From Nannizziopsis barbatae (Eukaryota; Ascomycota; Eurotiomycetes; Onygenales; Nannizziopsiaceae), in NCBI GenBank assembly GCA_014964245.1, contig JACVYH010000006.1, positions 992,001 through 1,056,000 on the forward strand: a stretch of 64,000 nucleotides of DNA. Direction: 5' to 3'. Positions 51,708 through 62,000 of the stretch are shown one piece after another (positions within the stretch are counted from its first letter, which is position 1; each line of letters begins with the position of its first letter). Made by a program: the position numbers and the translations under genes. The notes under the pieces are model-generated. The model had not been told where the DNA came from. It searched no databases and worked only from the letters and a program-made list of their open reading frames with translations.

Positions 51708-53498
51708 TCACGGCCGAACTCCGCCCTCCATGTCGCTTTCCTTGATCACATTGTCAACTCGACGTCGGAGCCCTTTTCGGTTTCTTTCAACAGTTGACCT
51801 GAGACCATCAATGGAAGGCATTTTGCCAAGTGCCTTTTTGTTCACATTCGATTGGTCTGAAATGCTGCGGCAGAGCTCAATTAAATTCCCACGAGTCGGC
51901 TTGATTTTTTCGTTCAGATACTTCTGAAGATTCTGGCCGTGAATTTCCTCCAATCTCTCGATAATTTTATTTGCACCCTTTTTGTATACCTCGACGACCT
52001 CCAAGACCGCTTCTTCTTCCCGCATCAAATGCCGTACCAGTCTCTGTGTGAGAAAACAGTAAGCTACGGGTTTTGCACATGAAAAGGGGCTGATATTGTT
52101 CACCTTGCTCGTGTCTAACAAGATATCGAGTGAAGTCTTGTATGTCCTCCGCATGGCTTCCTTCCACTGCTGAGCGTTCTGGGAGCTACTGGCTTCCTCT
52201 GAAGTAGTTGATGATGATCTTGAGGACGGAGATGACGGAGAAGCGACACTCTGTTCTTCGGTATCAGACTCGGGACACCCTGCTGAGGCTTTAGTCCCGC
52301 AATAGTCGCTACCTTTCCTTGTTATTCCCTTGAGCTTCTCGACAAAAGCGAGTTTCCCTGCCCTAAATCTTGGTGCCGTGCCTCGTTGTGCCAGAACCGC
52401 CCTTTGGGAGCCCGCGTGCAAGCCCTTACTCTCAACAGATTCAACAGAATGTAGGCCTGTGCTCACTGCACTGGTCCCTATCGATTCCTCATTATATTCC
52501 AGGAAATCCAATTTCGCTGGTCTCTTTTCCCAGAGCTCGAGCTGTTTCTGGCTTAATTGTGTATTCGGCTTCGGGCGAGGACTTCCGTTTTCATCCACAG
52601 TCTGATTCTGACTGATTACCATGGGGAATCGTCTCAAGGACTCGTCCTCAGACGAGTGAGATTCACTTATTGCCTCGTGATTTTGCTCCTGATGGCGGCG
52701 CGGGGATGTGTTGAGTTTAGGATCGTCCACCTCTGACTTTGCAAGCTCTTCCTTCTCTTCCTTCTCTTTCAATGCTTGAACAGGAGTTGATTCAATCGGG
52801 TCGCCGAAATTGTCCGAGTAGACGTCCATATCAATTTGGTCGCCTGGTCCATTCGGGCGAATGTTTCGAGTAGCCGCGACCAGTTTTCCAGTTGTGGCCG
52901 GCCGAATCGAGCTGCGAGTCACCGGTGTCTTCTTTGACTTCTTTGGCGGCGGTGAGGCGATTTTCTCCACCCGAAGGTCCTGATCCCAATCTATAGCCTT
53001 TTTCCTATCTGTGGAACCAGTGATCTTAACGTGCGGGCGCTTTAATCGCGAAGCTGAAGTCATTCTAGAGAGGTGTTTCGCGGTAGTAGCGACACTGGCA
53101 GCACTGGCAGCACTTGGTTTAGAGGGAGGTGTCAATCCCATGTTTTGAGACGTTTCTGCCCCATTGACGTCGATGGAATCATGTTGGGTTTGGCGAGCGA
53201 CGTCGTGACTTGCCGCATTGAGTAACTCATTAGCCCCACCATCCGCTGCGCATTCTGAAGCGCTCACTCTAAAAGTAGGCTGCTTTGCAGTCGAAGTTGT
53301 CGATGGAGACTGGCCACCGCTGTCGCTTTTGCTTCCGCCTGGCAGGCCAACCTGATTTGCGTTCGCGACTTTTATTCCGGTTTCGAAGTGGCCCCCATCT
53401 TCCTCCGACTCGTCATCATCCGAGGGAGAAGGTAATCTAATCGCTGTGGAACATGCCGCAAAGCGTCTTCCTGAGATCAATGGCGCCTGATACTGCAT
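51708..53498 (-). CDS. Unrecognised nuclear-looking protein (about 576 aa spliced, 596 unspliced)
   Basis: I do not recognise this protein. The frame runs from the ATG at 53498 to the stop at 51708 and is open 22 codons further upstream without an ATG, so a 5' exon is possible. Residues 1 to about 400 are disordered, rich in S, P, K and acidic patches (DDDESEEDGG), with nuclear-signal-like PPPKKSKKTP. The last 150 residues look folded and helical (RLVRHLMREEEAVLEVVEVY, NKIIERLEEIHGQNLQKYL). A 60-bp GT-AG intron (52044-52103) is in frame with no stop; splicing gives DTSKRLVRHLMREEE, which reads better than the unspliced version. The architecture would suit a chromosome-associated protein, but that is a guess. 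Confidence 0.65.
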   Translation of the reverse strand: MQYQAPLISGRRFAACSTAIRLPSPSDDDESEEDGGHFETGIKVANANQVGLPGGSKSDSGGQSPSTTSTAKQPTFRVSASECAADGGANELLNAASHDVARQTQHDSIDVNGAETSQNMGLTPPSKPSAASAASVATTAKHLSRMTSASRLKRPHVKITGSTDRKKAIDWDQDLRVEKIASPPPKKSKKTPVTRSSIRPATTGKLVAATRNIRPNGPGDQIDMDVYSDNFGDPIESTPVQALKEKEEKEELAKSEVDDPKLNTSPRRHQEQNHEAISESHSSEDESLRRFPMVISQNQTVDENGSPRPKPNTQLSQKQLELWEKRPAKLDFLEYNEESIGTSAVSTGLHSVESVESKGLHAGSQRAVLAQRGTAPRFRAGKLAFVEKLKGITRKGSDYCGTKASAGCPESDTEEQSVASPSSPSSRSSSTTSEEASSSQNAQQWKEAMRRTYKTSLDILLDTSKVNNISPFSCAKPVAYCFLTQRLVRHLMREEEAVLEVVEVYKKGANKIIERLEEIHGQNLQKYLNEKIKPTRGNLIELCRSISDQSNVNKKALGKMPSIDGLRSTVERNRKGLRRRVDNVIKESDMEGGVRP

Positions 53499-53698
53499 GC
53501 CGTTGGGTTTGCGGTCCAGGAGAACTGAGTGAGTGCTGGGCGTGACTTGATCGCGTCCAAACAAAGCTTAGAGCATGATAGATGCTCCTCAATGGACTGA
53601 ATACATAGCTGAAATTTGACTTTCAGTTCCTTACAAGTTCATAGCATCTTTTCGCGTAAGTGTTGTTTTCACCGCGACGCGACTATGATATCACTCAA

Positions 53699-53787
53699 TC
53701 AAGTGATCTTGAGGACTATTGCTAAGGTCTGCTAAGGATAAACAACAGGCTTTGCTAAGGGTTGTGCAAACTTTTGACAAGGTACTG
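53699..53787 (-). mobile_element. MITE-like TIR element, left-half fragment (b)
   Basis: Read on the minus strand from 53787, after a TA: CAGTACCTTGTCAAAAGTTT, then CACAACCCTTAGC, CCTTAGCAGACCTTAGCAAT and CCTCAAGATCACTTGATT. It matches the left half of the 62.1-kb copy closely and then stops near 53699. A right half lies 270 bp away (next entry). Confidence 0.65.
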
Positions 53788-54060
53788 TACCATACATATG
53801 TAGGTACTTCTTCTTCGTCAAAGATCATGGCGACGGATACCTAATCACCCGTCTCTAAAACCCATGTCCAGAATCTACTCTGAACATGCATTGAGTCAAA
53901 ACTGGAGGAAGCATATTCCACAATGATCTTCCAATAGTTATAACCTAATCATTATGTAGCATTCGGACGGGGGATGGACCGTAATTGGCACTCCGCATGT
54001 TAGACCATGCCTTCCCCGGAGACGTTATTCTTGAATACTTGGGCTGTTTACATGTTTGTT

Positions 54061-54177
54061 TTCAAGAGGTAATCCTAGGAGGCTGTTTCGGGTAGGTTAG
54101 GGATTGGCCCAGGGGCTTAGCATAAGGGTAGTCAAGTGAAATACCCAAGGGTTGTGGAAACTTTTGACGAAGCACTG
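54061..54177 (+). mobile_element. MITE-like TIR element, right-half fragment (d)
   Basis: Plus-strand landmarks are CTAGGAGGCTGTTTCGGGT, GGTTAGGGATTGGC, CAGGGGCTTAGCATAAGGGT and AGGGTTGTGGAAACTTTTGA, ending CACTG followed by TA. It is the right half of the same element as fragment b, but both ends point rightward, as if the element had broken and one half had inverted. Confidence 0.65.
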
Positions 54178-54695
54178 TACAGAGCTGCTATTCTGAACAA
54201 ACGTACGGAGTCGGGTAGGCCTTGGAAGATTTCAGTCTGCACCGTTGCCCGAACCTTCCAATCAGAGTGCGGCAGCTTGAGGGAACACGTGACTTAACTA
54301 ACTAGCCTTCCGGATTCTTTAATAATCCGGTTCCGTGGTCACCAAAGAGCAAGGTGCCAGCCATCATCAACCCCTGGATTCGTCCGCGGAACTTTCACTA
54401 ATTCGAAAATTAAACTAACGTGTTTTTACTCTACTTTTCGAGCAGGACTTCTACCTGATCTCAGGACTTCTACCTGATCTTAGAGGAGCGCGGTACTGGG
54501 GTAAGAACAAAATGAATAAAGGAGTGCATGAAACTGGATAAGCAAGTAATCTAGCATACAAAAAGATGCGTCAAGCTGCTAGTGCGAATTGCCCCGGGGT
54601 ATCCATGTTGGATGGATATCGCCATCTTGACTAACAGCCCGATGTAGATGAGAGTAAGGAAATGGTGATATGGGAAGCGCCTGGAAGTAATAACT

Positions 54696-55692
54696 CTAGC
54701 CGCGAATATCACTACGTTGATTATCAGGATCGGGCTTTTCAACAGGTTTCTCTCCTGGAACGGGCCTGAGATCAGGAAGAGGCTCATTGCTGGGCGGCTT
54801 ATAGTCATAAACACCCCAAGTCTCCGCGACCCTAGCGGCCTCCTTATTGAGTTCCGTTCTCCAATAGATCATCTCACTTTCACAGAACTTTATAAGGCGG
54901 TTAGCGAGATCGCGATATATTTTCTAAGGAGTGATCAATGTTAGCGCTAAGCAAGGTATGGATGTATGGGTATTATTGAATAGCTTACCCAAGTTCGATT
55001 GTCAATTTCCTGGGCTGAAATTCCCAGATTACCGCTACCCCTTTTGGTGGCCCATTCGCCAGGAACTAAGTCGGCCAAGGTTTTGAATGAAGTTGTGAAA
55101 TGTTTTGCGACCTTTATCCATGTCGTATAGTGAGTCTATGGTCATAAGTACTTATGATAGCTTTTGCACGTACCTTGACATATTGCTCACACACTTGCCG
55201 CCCGAGGCTTTCGTCTTTCGGTTTTCTCAGTTTTTTCAACAGTCTCTGGCCCTTGCGCAAGGGGCCCTTCGTTCCCCTCATTGTGTCTACAACAGGCTAG
55301 TGCTTTTCTTAGTATGCATGTAAAGGTCAACTGCGGGTTAAGTTCTTTCGTTTTTACACTTACGTTAAAGTCGTGCCCCAGCGCAACAACATTCTGAATA
55401 TCCTTTTCTAACTGTGTGCCTGCGACTATCAACGTGTCACCCATTTGTAACATATCAGGCCATGTAGGCTTTCCGGCAGGTGCGTCAGCAAGTGGATCGT
55501 CGCCAGGTAGCTCGTCGTCAGGCCCGTCGTCAGGCCCGTCGTCAGGCCCGTCGTCAGGCCCGTCATCAGGCCCGTCATCAGGTCCGTCATCAAGCCCGTC
55601 CTCGATTCCGCCGGCAGGTGCCTCATCGGGTAAGGCGGCAGAAGCGGCCGTGGAGGCCAAAGAAAAACGGCAGCAAGGAATTTGAGCTGCAT
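54696..55692 (-). pseudogene. Secreted DGPD-repeat protein gene with a frameshift in the signal peptide
   Basis: Four exons (minus): 55692-55364, 55296-55174, 55111-54989, 54923-54696, with good GT-AG introns (67, 62 and 65 bp). The ATG opens a signal peptide (MQLKFLAAVF) that runs out of frame at a T-run near 55660; the next frame continues LASTAASAALPDEAPAGG, the normal end of such a peptide, so exactly one base is missing. Then come about seven DGPD units, a segment PTWPDMLQMGDTLIVAGTQL, and helical, charged C-terminal exons (DTMRGTKGPLRKGQRLL, FTTSFKTLADLVPGEW, ESEMIYWRTEL). Downstream splices keep frame, so the break may be recent or a homopolymer sequencing error. I recognise no domain; function unknown. 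Confidence 0.7.
55513..55596. repeat. 12-bp tandem repeat, seven units
   Basis: Units of CGTCGTCAGGCC, drifting to CGTCATCAGGCC and CGTCATCAAGCC towards the right end. On the minus strand they encode GPDD repeats of the secreted protein; the plus-strand frames are also open (SGPS and RRQA repeats). Confidence 0.92.
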
Positions 55693-57601
55693 GGTAATGG
55701 GACGAGACGAATGTGACCCTAAAAGTCTGGGGTTTGAAAAGGAGGCTGGGCTGTTTCTTGAATCGAAGGGGCTCTGATGGCTGACTTGAACCTGGGTAGG
55801 CTGGGGGGTATTTATATTACTTGAAGCCGGATTGTATCGTTCCAAGGCACGGAATGTGTGTTCTTTTTGTGACGAGATCGAGCATAACTTCTCACTTCTT
55901 TCCAGCATTTTGAGCCTGTGGATTCTCCATGGCTCTGCCATCTTCCAACTTTCTGATACATACTTCGAAGTTTTACGTGGCCCATATTTCTTGCGTTAGC
56001 AGCTTTCGGTATGGAGATCAACTGATTGGTCTCGATGTGGCTGCCATGCGATGGAGGGGAGTTGAAAAGAAAGTCTAGCCCATAATTCTGCCTCACAAAC
56101 AAGTAGAGTCCAAAGGCGGACTTGTTCTTCCTTTTGTTATCTTCAGCAACCGTGGGGGTAACCGATCAGCCAAGGTCGCGGTTCATCAAAGAAGTTGTAA
56201 AGCCCAGAAATCTTATGTATATCAATCCGACCGCCAAAATCGCTGGCCAAATGACATAACAACAGTATATAGACTCGAGTCCGGCGGCGTAGGTTCTCGA
56301 ACTTCTAAGAATGAGTCAGTGCAGAGTTGGAGTGATGTAGATAAGGAGCTAGAACATCGCATCAGAGATAAAGACTTCTCTCGCCTTCCATAGAGAGTAG
56401 AGTCTCTTCTATAGAGTCAGAATTTCTAAGGACAAGCTTCAAGCCGTTGCCTAGTTTCTTGCGGAGACGAACCTAGATCAGAGCGATGCCGCTGAAGGTT
56501 ATGCCAAATTATACAGACACCCCATCGTACGAAGAGATCGCCCAGAAAGCATCGCTGTCACCCCACGTGGTGCCATTAAATAGGGCTTGCTCTGGCTGAA
56601 GTGATTTCCTCCTAACCAGCTCCGTGTCTCTGACCTTTTGGGTAATGAAAGAAAACAAGCTAATTTCTGGCGGCTTTTGTAACATGATATTTCTCTATCC
56701 TTAAGACTGCCCAATGGATGGTGATATCGACAAAAAAGAAAATCCTAGGCATTGTCGAGAACGTTCTGAGAACAATGAGTTACAGCTCAGGAAAAATCCT
56801 CCGAATGGGCCCGAAGCCTTGATTCTGGCCTGGCGCTTTTGGGTGAGACCATTGTCCGGAATGCGTATCTCTTCGAATTCGAAGAGGACTTGGAAACCCT
56901 GGAGGGTTTCTTAGGGTGAGGAAGAGATAGCTACTTGGCTTCCAAGATATAGGGTAGTTACAACGTGTCCATAGCATGTTGATGCATGGCAAGCCCGTTC
57001 CTGCAGAACCTTCATGTTCAACAAATAGGTTTCATTCTCGATCTTTTGAGTAAATGAAGTAGGGAGGGGAGTGTTCACGGAGCCTTGATAATTCGGTCAT
57101 TTTTCTAGAAGAGTGCAGAATTCGATTATTGACGGCTTGATCATGAAGGTTGAGTGGTACCTAAGTACGGAGTACAGAGTTGGAAGGACAGCTCAGTTCG
57201 GAGGAAAATCGGACGGAGAAACTTACTTTATTTGGGATTAAGCGGTGTTCGCGTTTGTTCATCTTTCCGTACGGCTGGAACCCAATCACAAGCACATTCA
57301 TCTAACATCATCAAAAGACGCAAGCGGGTTCTAGCAGGCAATTCCATCACATAGTCAAGGAGCTATGATTATTAATGACTGAAGATTTGGCTAATCTGCT
57401 AGCTTCTAACCGGCTTCTCCGCCGGCGCTATTTGTTGGACGCTCACTAATCAAGGAGACGGACGAAGTTGATGCCAGGCTGGTCCGGGTCCGTATCTACT
57501 AAATTATGATGCCTGAACAAGGTATTTAAGAGAGTTGCCATTTCTCTAATAACTTTCTCTTCTTCTATTCGGACTGTGAATTATATCTTTTGTCTCTCAA
57601 A
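55693..57601. other. Gene-free stretch
   Basis: 1.9 kb between the divergent DGPD-repeat gene and the GliK-like gene. No supported ORF. One AGTACGGAGTACAGAGT motif at about 57164. The last 100 bases, pyrimidine-rich on the plus strand, look like the leader of the next gene. Confidence 0.45.
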
Positions 57602-58771
57602 ATGACATCTAATCCGGAAAAGGTCCCGGACGAAGCACAGTCCAGTACACTATTCAAGACCGAAGTCGCCCTAGAGGCTCAATCAACCTCCTCCACATGG
57701 GGTATCTTCAGCAAATCCAAACCCGCTCCAAAACCCATAGCGCCTATTCCGCAACTATCCATTGAACGCCAGCGCGCAGCTGCCCACGATCATGCTCTCA
57801 ATGTTGGTGCGCTGTTAGCTGAGGACCAACGGAAAACCCAGGCGAAAACAGTGCTCTATCTAGCATATGGCTCGAACCTAAGCTCGAAGACCTTCCGAAA
57901 TACCCGCAAAATCGTTCCTCTAGCACAAATAAACGTCTGTGTACCGGACCTTGCCCTCACATTTGACCTGCCCGGCATTCCTTACCTCGAACCGTGCTTT
58001 GCAGGGACGCAATATAGGGACAGAAACACAGGAGAACCGGTGTATCCGCATTTCGCAGCGTCAGATGTATCTCCCTGGGAAAAGCAATCACACAAGATCT
58101 TGAACGGAGAGAATGGGAACGCTAAAACCTCGCCCATAAACCCTACTGGGGCTAATTGCTGGAAGAAGCCGCTGGTCGGCGTCGTCTATGAAGTCACACT
58201 CGCCGATTATGCCCGTATCATCGCAACAGAAGGTGGCGGCGCCTCCTACGTTGATGTAGCCATAGACTGCTACCCATTCGAGGATAACTATGATCCTTCT
58301 CTTCCCGTCCCTGACCACCCATCCACAACACCCTTCCGCGCTCACACGCTTCTCTCACCCGCGCAGAAAAACGCATCTGCCATCAGCAATACCAATCACC
58401 GACCACATCGCATTCGCCATCCAAGTTACTCCCAGCCCTCGCCTCGCTACAAATCCCTTCTCGTCACCGGTGCAGCCGAACACAATCTCCCGGCCGCATA
58501 TCGTTCCTACCTATCGTCAGTACCGGCATACCGAATCACAAGCCGCCGCCAGCGCGTAGGTCAAATTCTGCTGTGCGGGTTCTGGTTGGTGCCGTTCCTG
58601 ATACTCATGATGATAATGAGAGCTTTGGCAGACGAGAATGGCCGAGCACCTAAGTGGTTGGCAAAGATACAGACCGTTGTAGTAGAAGGCGTATGGTGGA
58701 GCTATGATAATATATTTCGACCTATATTCGGTGATGGAGAAAGAACGAACGTCGTGACCCCTATGCTCTAG
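57602..58771 (+). CDS. Gamma-glutamylcyclotransferase-like protein (GliK-like) with a C-terminal membrane segment
   Basis: 389 residues in one exon. YGSNL at about 89-93 is the gamma-glutamylcyclotransferase (GGCT) glycine loop. Further blocks are INVCVPDLALTFDLPGIPYL, EPCFAGTQYRD, PLVGVVYEVTLADYARIIAT and EGGGASYVDVAIDCYP; the Glu of ATEGGG is the expected catalytic residue. The pattern is that of GliK, which acts on glutamyl conjugates in gliotoxin synthesis, but standalone GliK-like genes are common and no cluster genes lie nearby, so a general gamma-glutamyl peptide role is more likely. After the domain there is a hydrophobic segment (LLCGFWLVPFLILMMIM), so membrane-anchored. The start ATG is at 57602; a CTG-type start 12 bases upstream was ignored. 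Confidence 0.88.
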   Translation: MTSNPEKVPDEAQSSTLFKTEVALEAQSTSSTWGIFSKSKPAPKPIAPIPQLSIERQRAAAHDHALNVGALLAEDQRKTQAKTVLYLAYGSNLSSKTFRNTRKIVPLAQINVCVPDLALTFDLPGIPYLEPCFAGTQYRDRNTGEPVYPHFAASDVSPWEKQSHKILNGENGNAKTSPINPTGANCWKKPLVGVVYEVTLADYARIIATEGGGASYVDVAIDCYPFEDNYDPSLPVPDHPSTTPFRAHTLLSPAQKNASAISNTNHRPHRIRHPSYSQPSPRYKSLLVTGAAEHNLPAAYRSYLSSVPAYRITSRRQRVGQILLCGFWLVPFLILMMIMRALADENGRAPKWLAKIQTVVVEGVWWSYDNIFRPIFGDGERTNVVTPML

Positions 58772-59460
58772 ATGAGCTGTAATTCTTGGATAGAGTTTAA
58801 TACATACTAGATCTTCATATATATTTTTTGGCGATGGATTATTTGGTTATCCTAGATAGTTGATTCAAAGATGATTGGAATTGAATATACACGTAGATCT
58901 AATACATTTCTATATGGAATATAAGGGATGAATAATCCCATAGACATCTCCGGATATACATTTGACGCTCCTTCTAGCCCTTTTCTAATCTTCACCTAAC
59001 AGATACCCAGCACTTCTAATGATTTCAGAGCGGAGAACGAACATTCCTTAAGAATCATGCCATCACCACCGTCCAAAACGCATAAGAGCGCTCGCTAAGT
59101 GGCGAATTAGGCGAACAAATGAAAGGTATACACTGAGGTCAACGACGAGCAAGATAAGCACAATGATATAAAAGGAAAAAGGCAGAGGTTAACAAAAAAA
59201 TCTTTATAATTTACACAGATTCAAGGTCAGCAACTCGATAGGACCTCCATATACGGCCCGAACCTCCCTTGCCTCCTTTTGATGTCTAAAAGTTGCTAGA
59301 AAGATGTATTTTCGATGAAAGATAGGCCTGTTGATATGGCGTGAAAAGGAGGAAGCTGGATAGCAAAAAATCCTAAAATTGGCATGCAGTGTTGGTTCTT
59401 TCCTTTAATATTCTCCTCCGTATGGCAAGGCAATTGTTTATTTATTGATACCGCACAGCT
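58772..59460. other. Intergenic region between convergent genes
   Basis: 690 bp of A/T-rich 3' flank for the GliK-like and cytochrome c1 genes. No other feature seen. Confidence 0.45.
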
Positions 59461-60727
59461 CTATCTCTTTTTGCCAACGGGAGGAGCGTAGGCGATTTGG
59501 CGAGTCTTGATGGGGGCCCACTTGTATCTTCGAACCCAGATACTGATGGCGAACAAACTTCCGGCAATAACGAGGGCTTTCAAACCCATCTTCTTTCGGT
59601 CGTCCATCTCTGGTTCGGCAGCCCAGTTAAGGAACTCGGTAACATCTTTGGCCATTTGGGAGGTTGTCGCGGGAGTGCCATCTTCATACTCAACAAGACC
59701 ATCAAAGAGGACACGAGCCATGGCAATTCCTAGAAAAATCCGTTAGTTTCACAAGAGTGAAAATACTTTCAGTGTTGGATTAAATACCAGTTCCTGGGAA
59801 GTAAGGATTGAAGTTCAATCCTTCTTGAACGGTAGCTCCCGCCGGTGGCTCCTCAGGGTATCCAGTCAGGAGATTGAAGATGTAATCACAGCCTCCGTGT
59901 CGGGCCTTGACAATCAGGCTCAGATCGGGAGGCAGGGCACCGCTGTTGGCTGCTCGGGCAGCTTCGTCATTCTTGTAGGGTGGGGGAATGTAATCGGACA
60001 ATTTTCCAGCACGCTTTTCGATCTCGCCTTGGTCATTGGGCTCAGTGTCGTATTCGTTCTCCTCGGCCATGGCCTTCATCTCATCTACCGTATGCATGGT
60101 TCCGACGAACGAACGCCATGGAACACGGGTGAGGGAATGGCAGGCGGCACAGACTTCCCGGTATACCTGGAAACCACGTCGTAGACTGGGTATGGTCAAA
60201 AGGATGTCCCATCTCATGTAGCAAGAGGGGTAAGCACTCACGATGCATGGTCAAATGTTCGGTAAAACTTGTTGTGTTCCCACGGATATTGAGTGGAATG
60301 AAGACTATGATTATCAATTAGTGGATAGTCCTCGGGCATATGGACAAGCGCAAATTGTGCTTTGCCATTGGAGAATATCACTCACCCCTCCTCAGCTGGG
60401 GTCATTGCCGACAGCTCGGGCCCATAGAGATGATAGTACCATGCGGCAGCACCAATTGTAGCGGCAGTGGCCGCGGAAGCGGTCAGGGTAAGGTAGAATG
60501 GAGATTCGATAGCGGAGGCAGCTTTCGAGGATGAGGATCGCTGGAAGGAGAAAGGTAGAATTAGCAAACGGCCATAGAGTTCCACAGCGAATAGAGGGCC
60601 TCAATGGCTCGGGCTAGTATTCAATGGTCCAATATCAACCAGAGCGACGCACCTTAGCAGTGTGTTGGAAAGATTGACGAGCGAATGCCTTCGAAGGCAC
60701 GCTTCGTAGGACCGAACGGGCCAACAT
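59461..60727 (-). CDS. Cytochrome c1 of respiratory complex III
   Basis: Passes electrons from the Rieske protein to cytochrome c in the mitochondrial inner membrane. 319 residues; exons (minus) 60727-60653, 60540-60386, 60304-60242, 60185-59788, 59729-59461. The N-terminus MLARSVLRSVPSKAFARQSF is a mitochondrial presequence; then a hydrophobic sorting segment (TASAATAATIGAAAWYYHLY). Heme attachment is CAACH at 110-114. Further landmarks are RRGFQVYREVC (spliced), SDYIPPPYKNDEAARAANSG, ALPPDLSLI and GLNFNPYFPGTGIAMARVLFD (spliced, contains the sixth-ligand Met). The C-terminal anchor is ALVIAGSLFAISIWVRRYKW. All five exons join in frame. Confidence 0.95.
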
Positions 60728-61113
60728 TGCGACGCAGGAACAGAGACAAGTGCGCCGGTCAGCGAGGCGGCACCAGCAAAGGATTGAAGGACGAGGAAAG
60801 AGAGCGGCGTCGATTGGGAAGTTTGTTGACAAGGACCCAAAGTGTCCAGCGTTGTTTCCGATTTCACTTTGTTCGAAGTTGCTGATTTTGGCAGCCCGGC
60901 CGGGTCTTGTGATTGGTGCTTGGCGCGGGTGACATTCCGGGGCTGCTGATTGGCTGGCCGGCGGCTTTTTCGGCTGAAACCGCGATCACCCAATATCGCA
61001 GGCACGACTCACCACCCACAAAAACATCGAAACAAGGCAAGGACGATAGGTAGGAAATAAACACATTGCCATTTCTGTATAGATACTCTATTACCGAATC
61101 TGCACTTGCTGTC
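60728..61113. other. Cytochrome c1 promoter region
   Basis: About 390 bp between the cytochrome c1 start and the PCH2 C-terminal remnant. No gene; I cannot place individual promoter elements. Confidence 0.4.
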
Positions 61114-61950
61114 TAATTATATAGAATATCCCCCTGCTTTGTGCCTACTTTGTTCCTTTTCTCCTCTGCCACCCCTTCACCGAGAGCAGTTATTGCCTGA
61201 TCAATGTGGCAGGGGTGGTGTTGGTATGCAGCACCAGCGACATAGCCGGCAACCTTCTAAGTGCTCGACAGCTAAGACCCTAATCGAGATATCAGCTATA
61301 CAGCGTGGATATTCCAGATGGGAAGACATACAACGCTCTCCTGTGCGATTTCTGCGAGGCGTTTTGGAATTGCCTCCGGGAAGAGCTGGTACATTGGTAC
61401 TATCTCGTACCTGGGCAGAATTGATTTCTCTGCGGGTCGAGAGATATATTTCAATGCCGAGTCCTGGCCTGTAAGGTCCTCTTGCACCACGTCAAACGTA
61501 CATCCAGTGATCAAATCGCATTTGGACATGTTCTCAAGACAGCATGAGAAAATTTCATATATCTCCTTCGCTGTTGGAAGTGGAATCATCTGTTTGATAT
61601 CCACTCTGTCTAATAATGCTGGATCCTATCGGAAGTCACTTGTGTGTCAGGCTATCGCACGGATGAACGTTCTCTGGAGTGCAGACTTACCAGTGCGGAA
61701 ATAAGATTGCTGGTAGAAAACACTACAACATGATGACGGTGTCTCAGCCGTTCCAATGAAATCAGAAGTGGGTTGACCGCCCGCATTGCATCCAAAGGAT
61801 CATTGCCTCTTAGCGATTGCTCTCTGTTTGCAGTCAACTTCTCTACTTCATCAACGAAGACACAGACAAGCGTCCACAGCCGGTTCTTCGTCAAGGAGCG
61901 TCTCCACCGCCCCGAGCATCTTGGCTACAATCTTACTACTCTCACTGAAG
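61114..61950 (-). pseudogene. PCH2/TRIP13 AAA+ ATPase pseudogene, C-terminal half
   Basis: From 61950 leftward the minus strand encodes FSESSKIVAKM, LLDEEP, CVFVDEVEKLTANREQSLRG (Walker B), DAMRAVNPLL, VVVFSTSNLISAL (sensor 1), then after an intact intron (61626-61690) DPALLDRVDIKQMIPLPTAK (Arg finger region) and YEIFSCCLENMSKCDLI. After a second intact intron (61280-61331) come VGLSCRALRRLP and SLVLHTNTTPATLI. This is the PCH2/TRIP13 remodeller of meiotic HORMA proteins. There are frameshifts between EEP and CVFVDE (about 61870) and at ATLI (about 61200). The N-terminal half is not upstream of it but lies beyond two elements on the opposite strand. Confidence 0.85.
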
Positions 61951-61952
61951 TA

Positions 61953-61982
61953 CAGTGCTTTGTCAAAAATTTCCACAACCCT
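61953..61982 (-). mobile_element. MITE-like element, detached right terminus (e)
   Basis: About 30 bases after a TA: CAGTGCTTTGTCAAAAATTT then CCACAACCC. This is the terminal repeat only. It abuts the PCH2 C-terminal half at the codon following the SSKY break. It is the likely missing right end of the 62.1-kb copy. Confidence 0.65.
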
Positions 61983-62000
61983 ACCATACATATTTCAGGT

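Noticed and set aside
55513..55596. CRISPR-like array
   Set aside because: Units are contiguous 12-mers with no spacers, inside a coding exon of a eukaryote.
55416..55685. Plus-strand ORF with SSGP repeats
   Set aside because: A by-product of the 12-bp repeat; the minus strand has the signal peptide, introns and downstream exons.
57602..58771. Membership in a gliotoxin-type cluster
   Set aside because: No other cluster gene is present; the neighbours are housekeeping genes.
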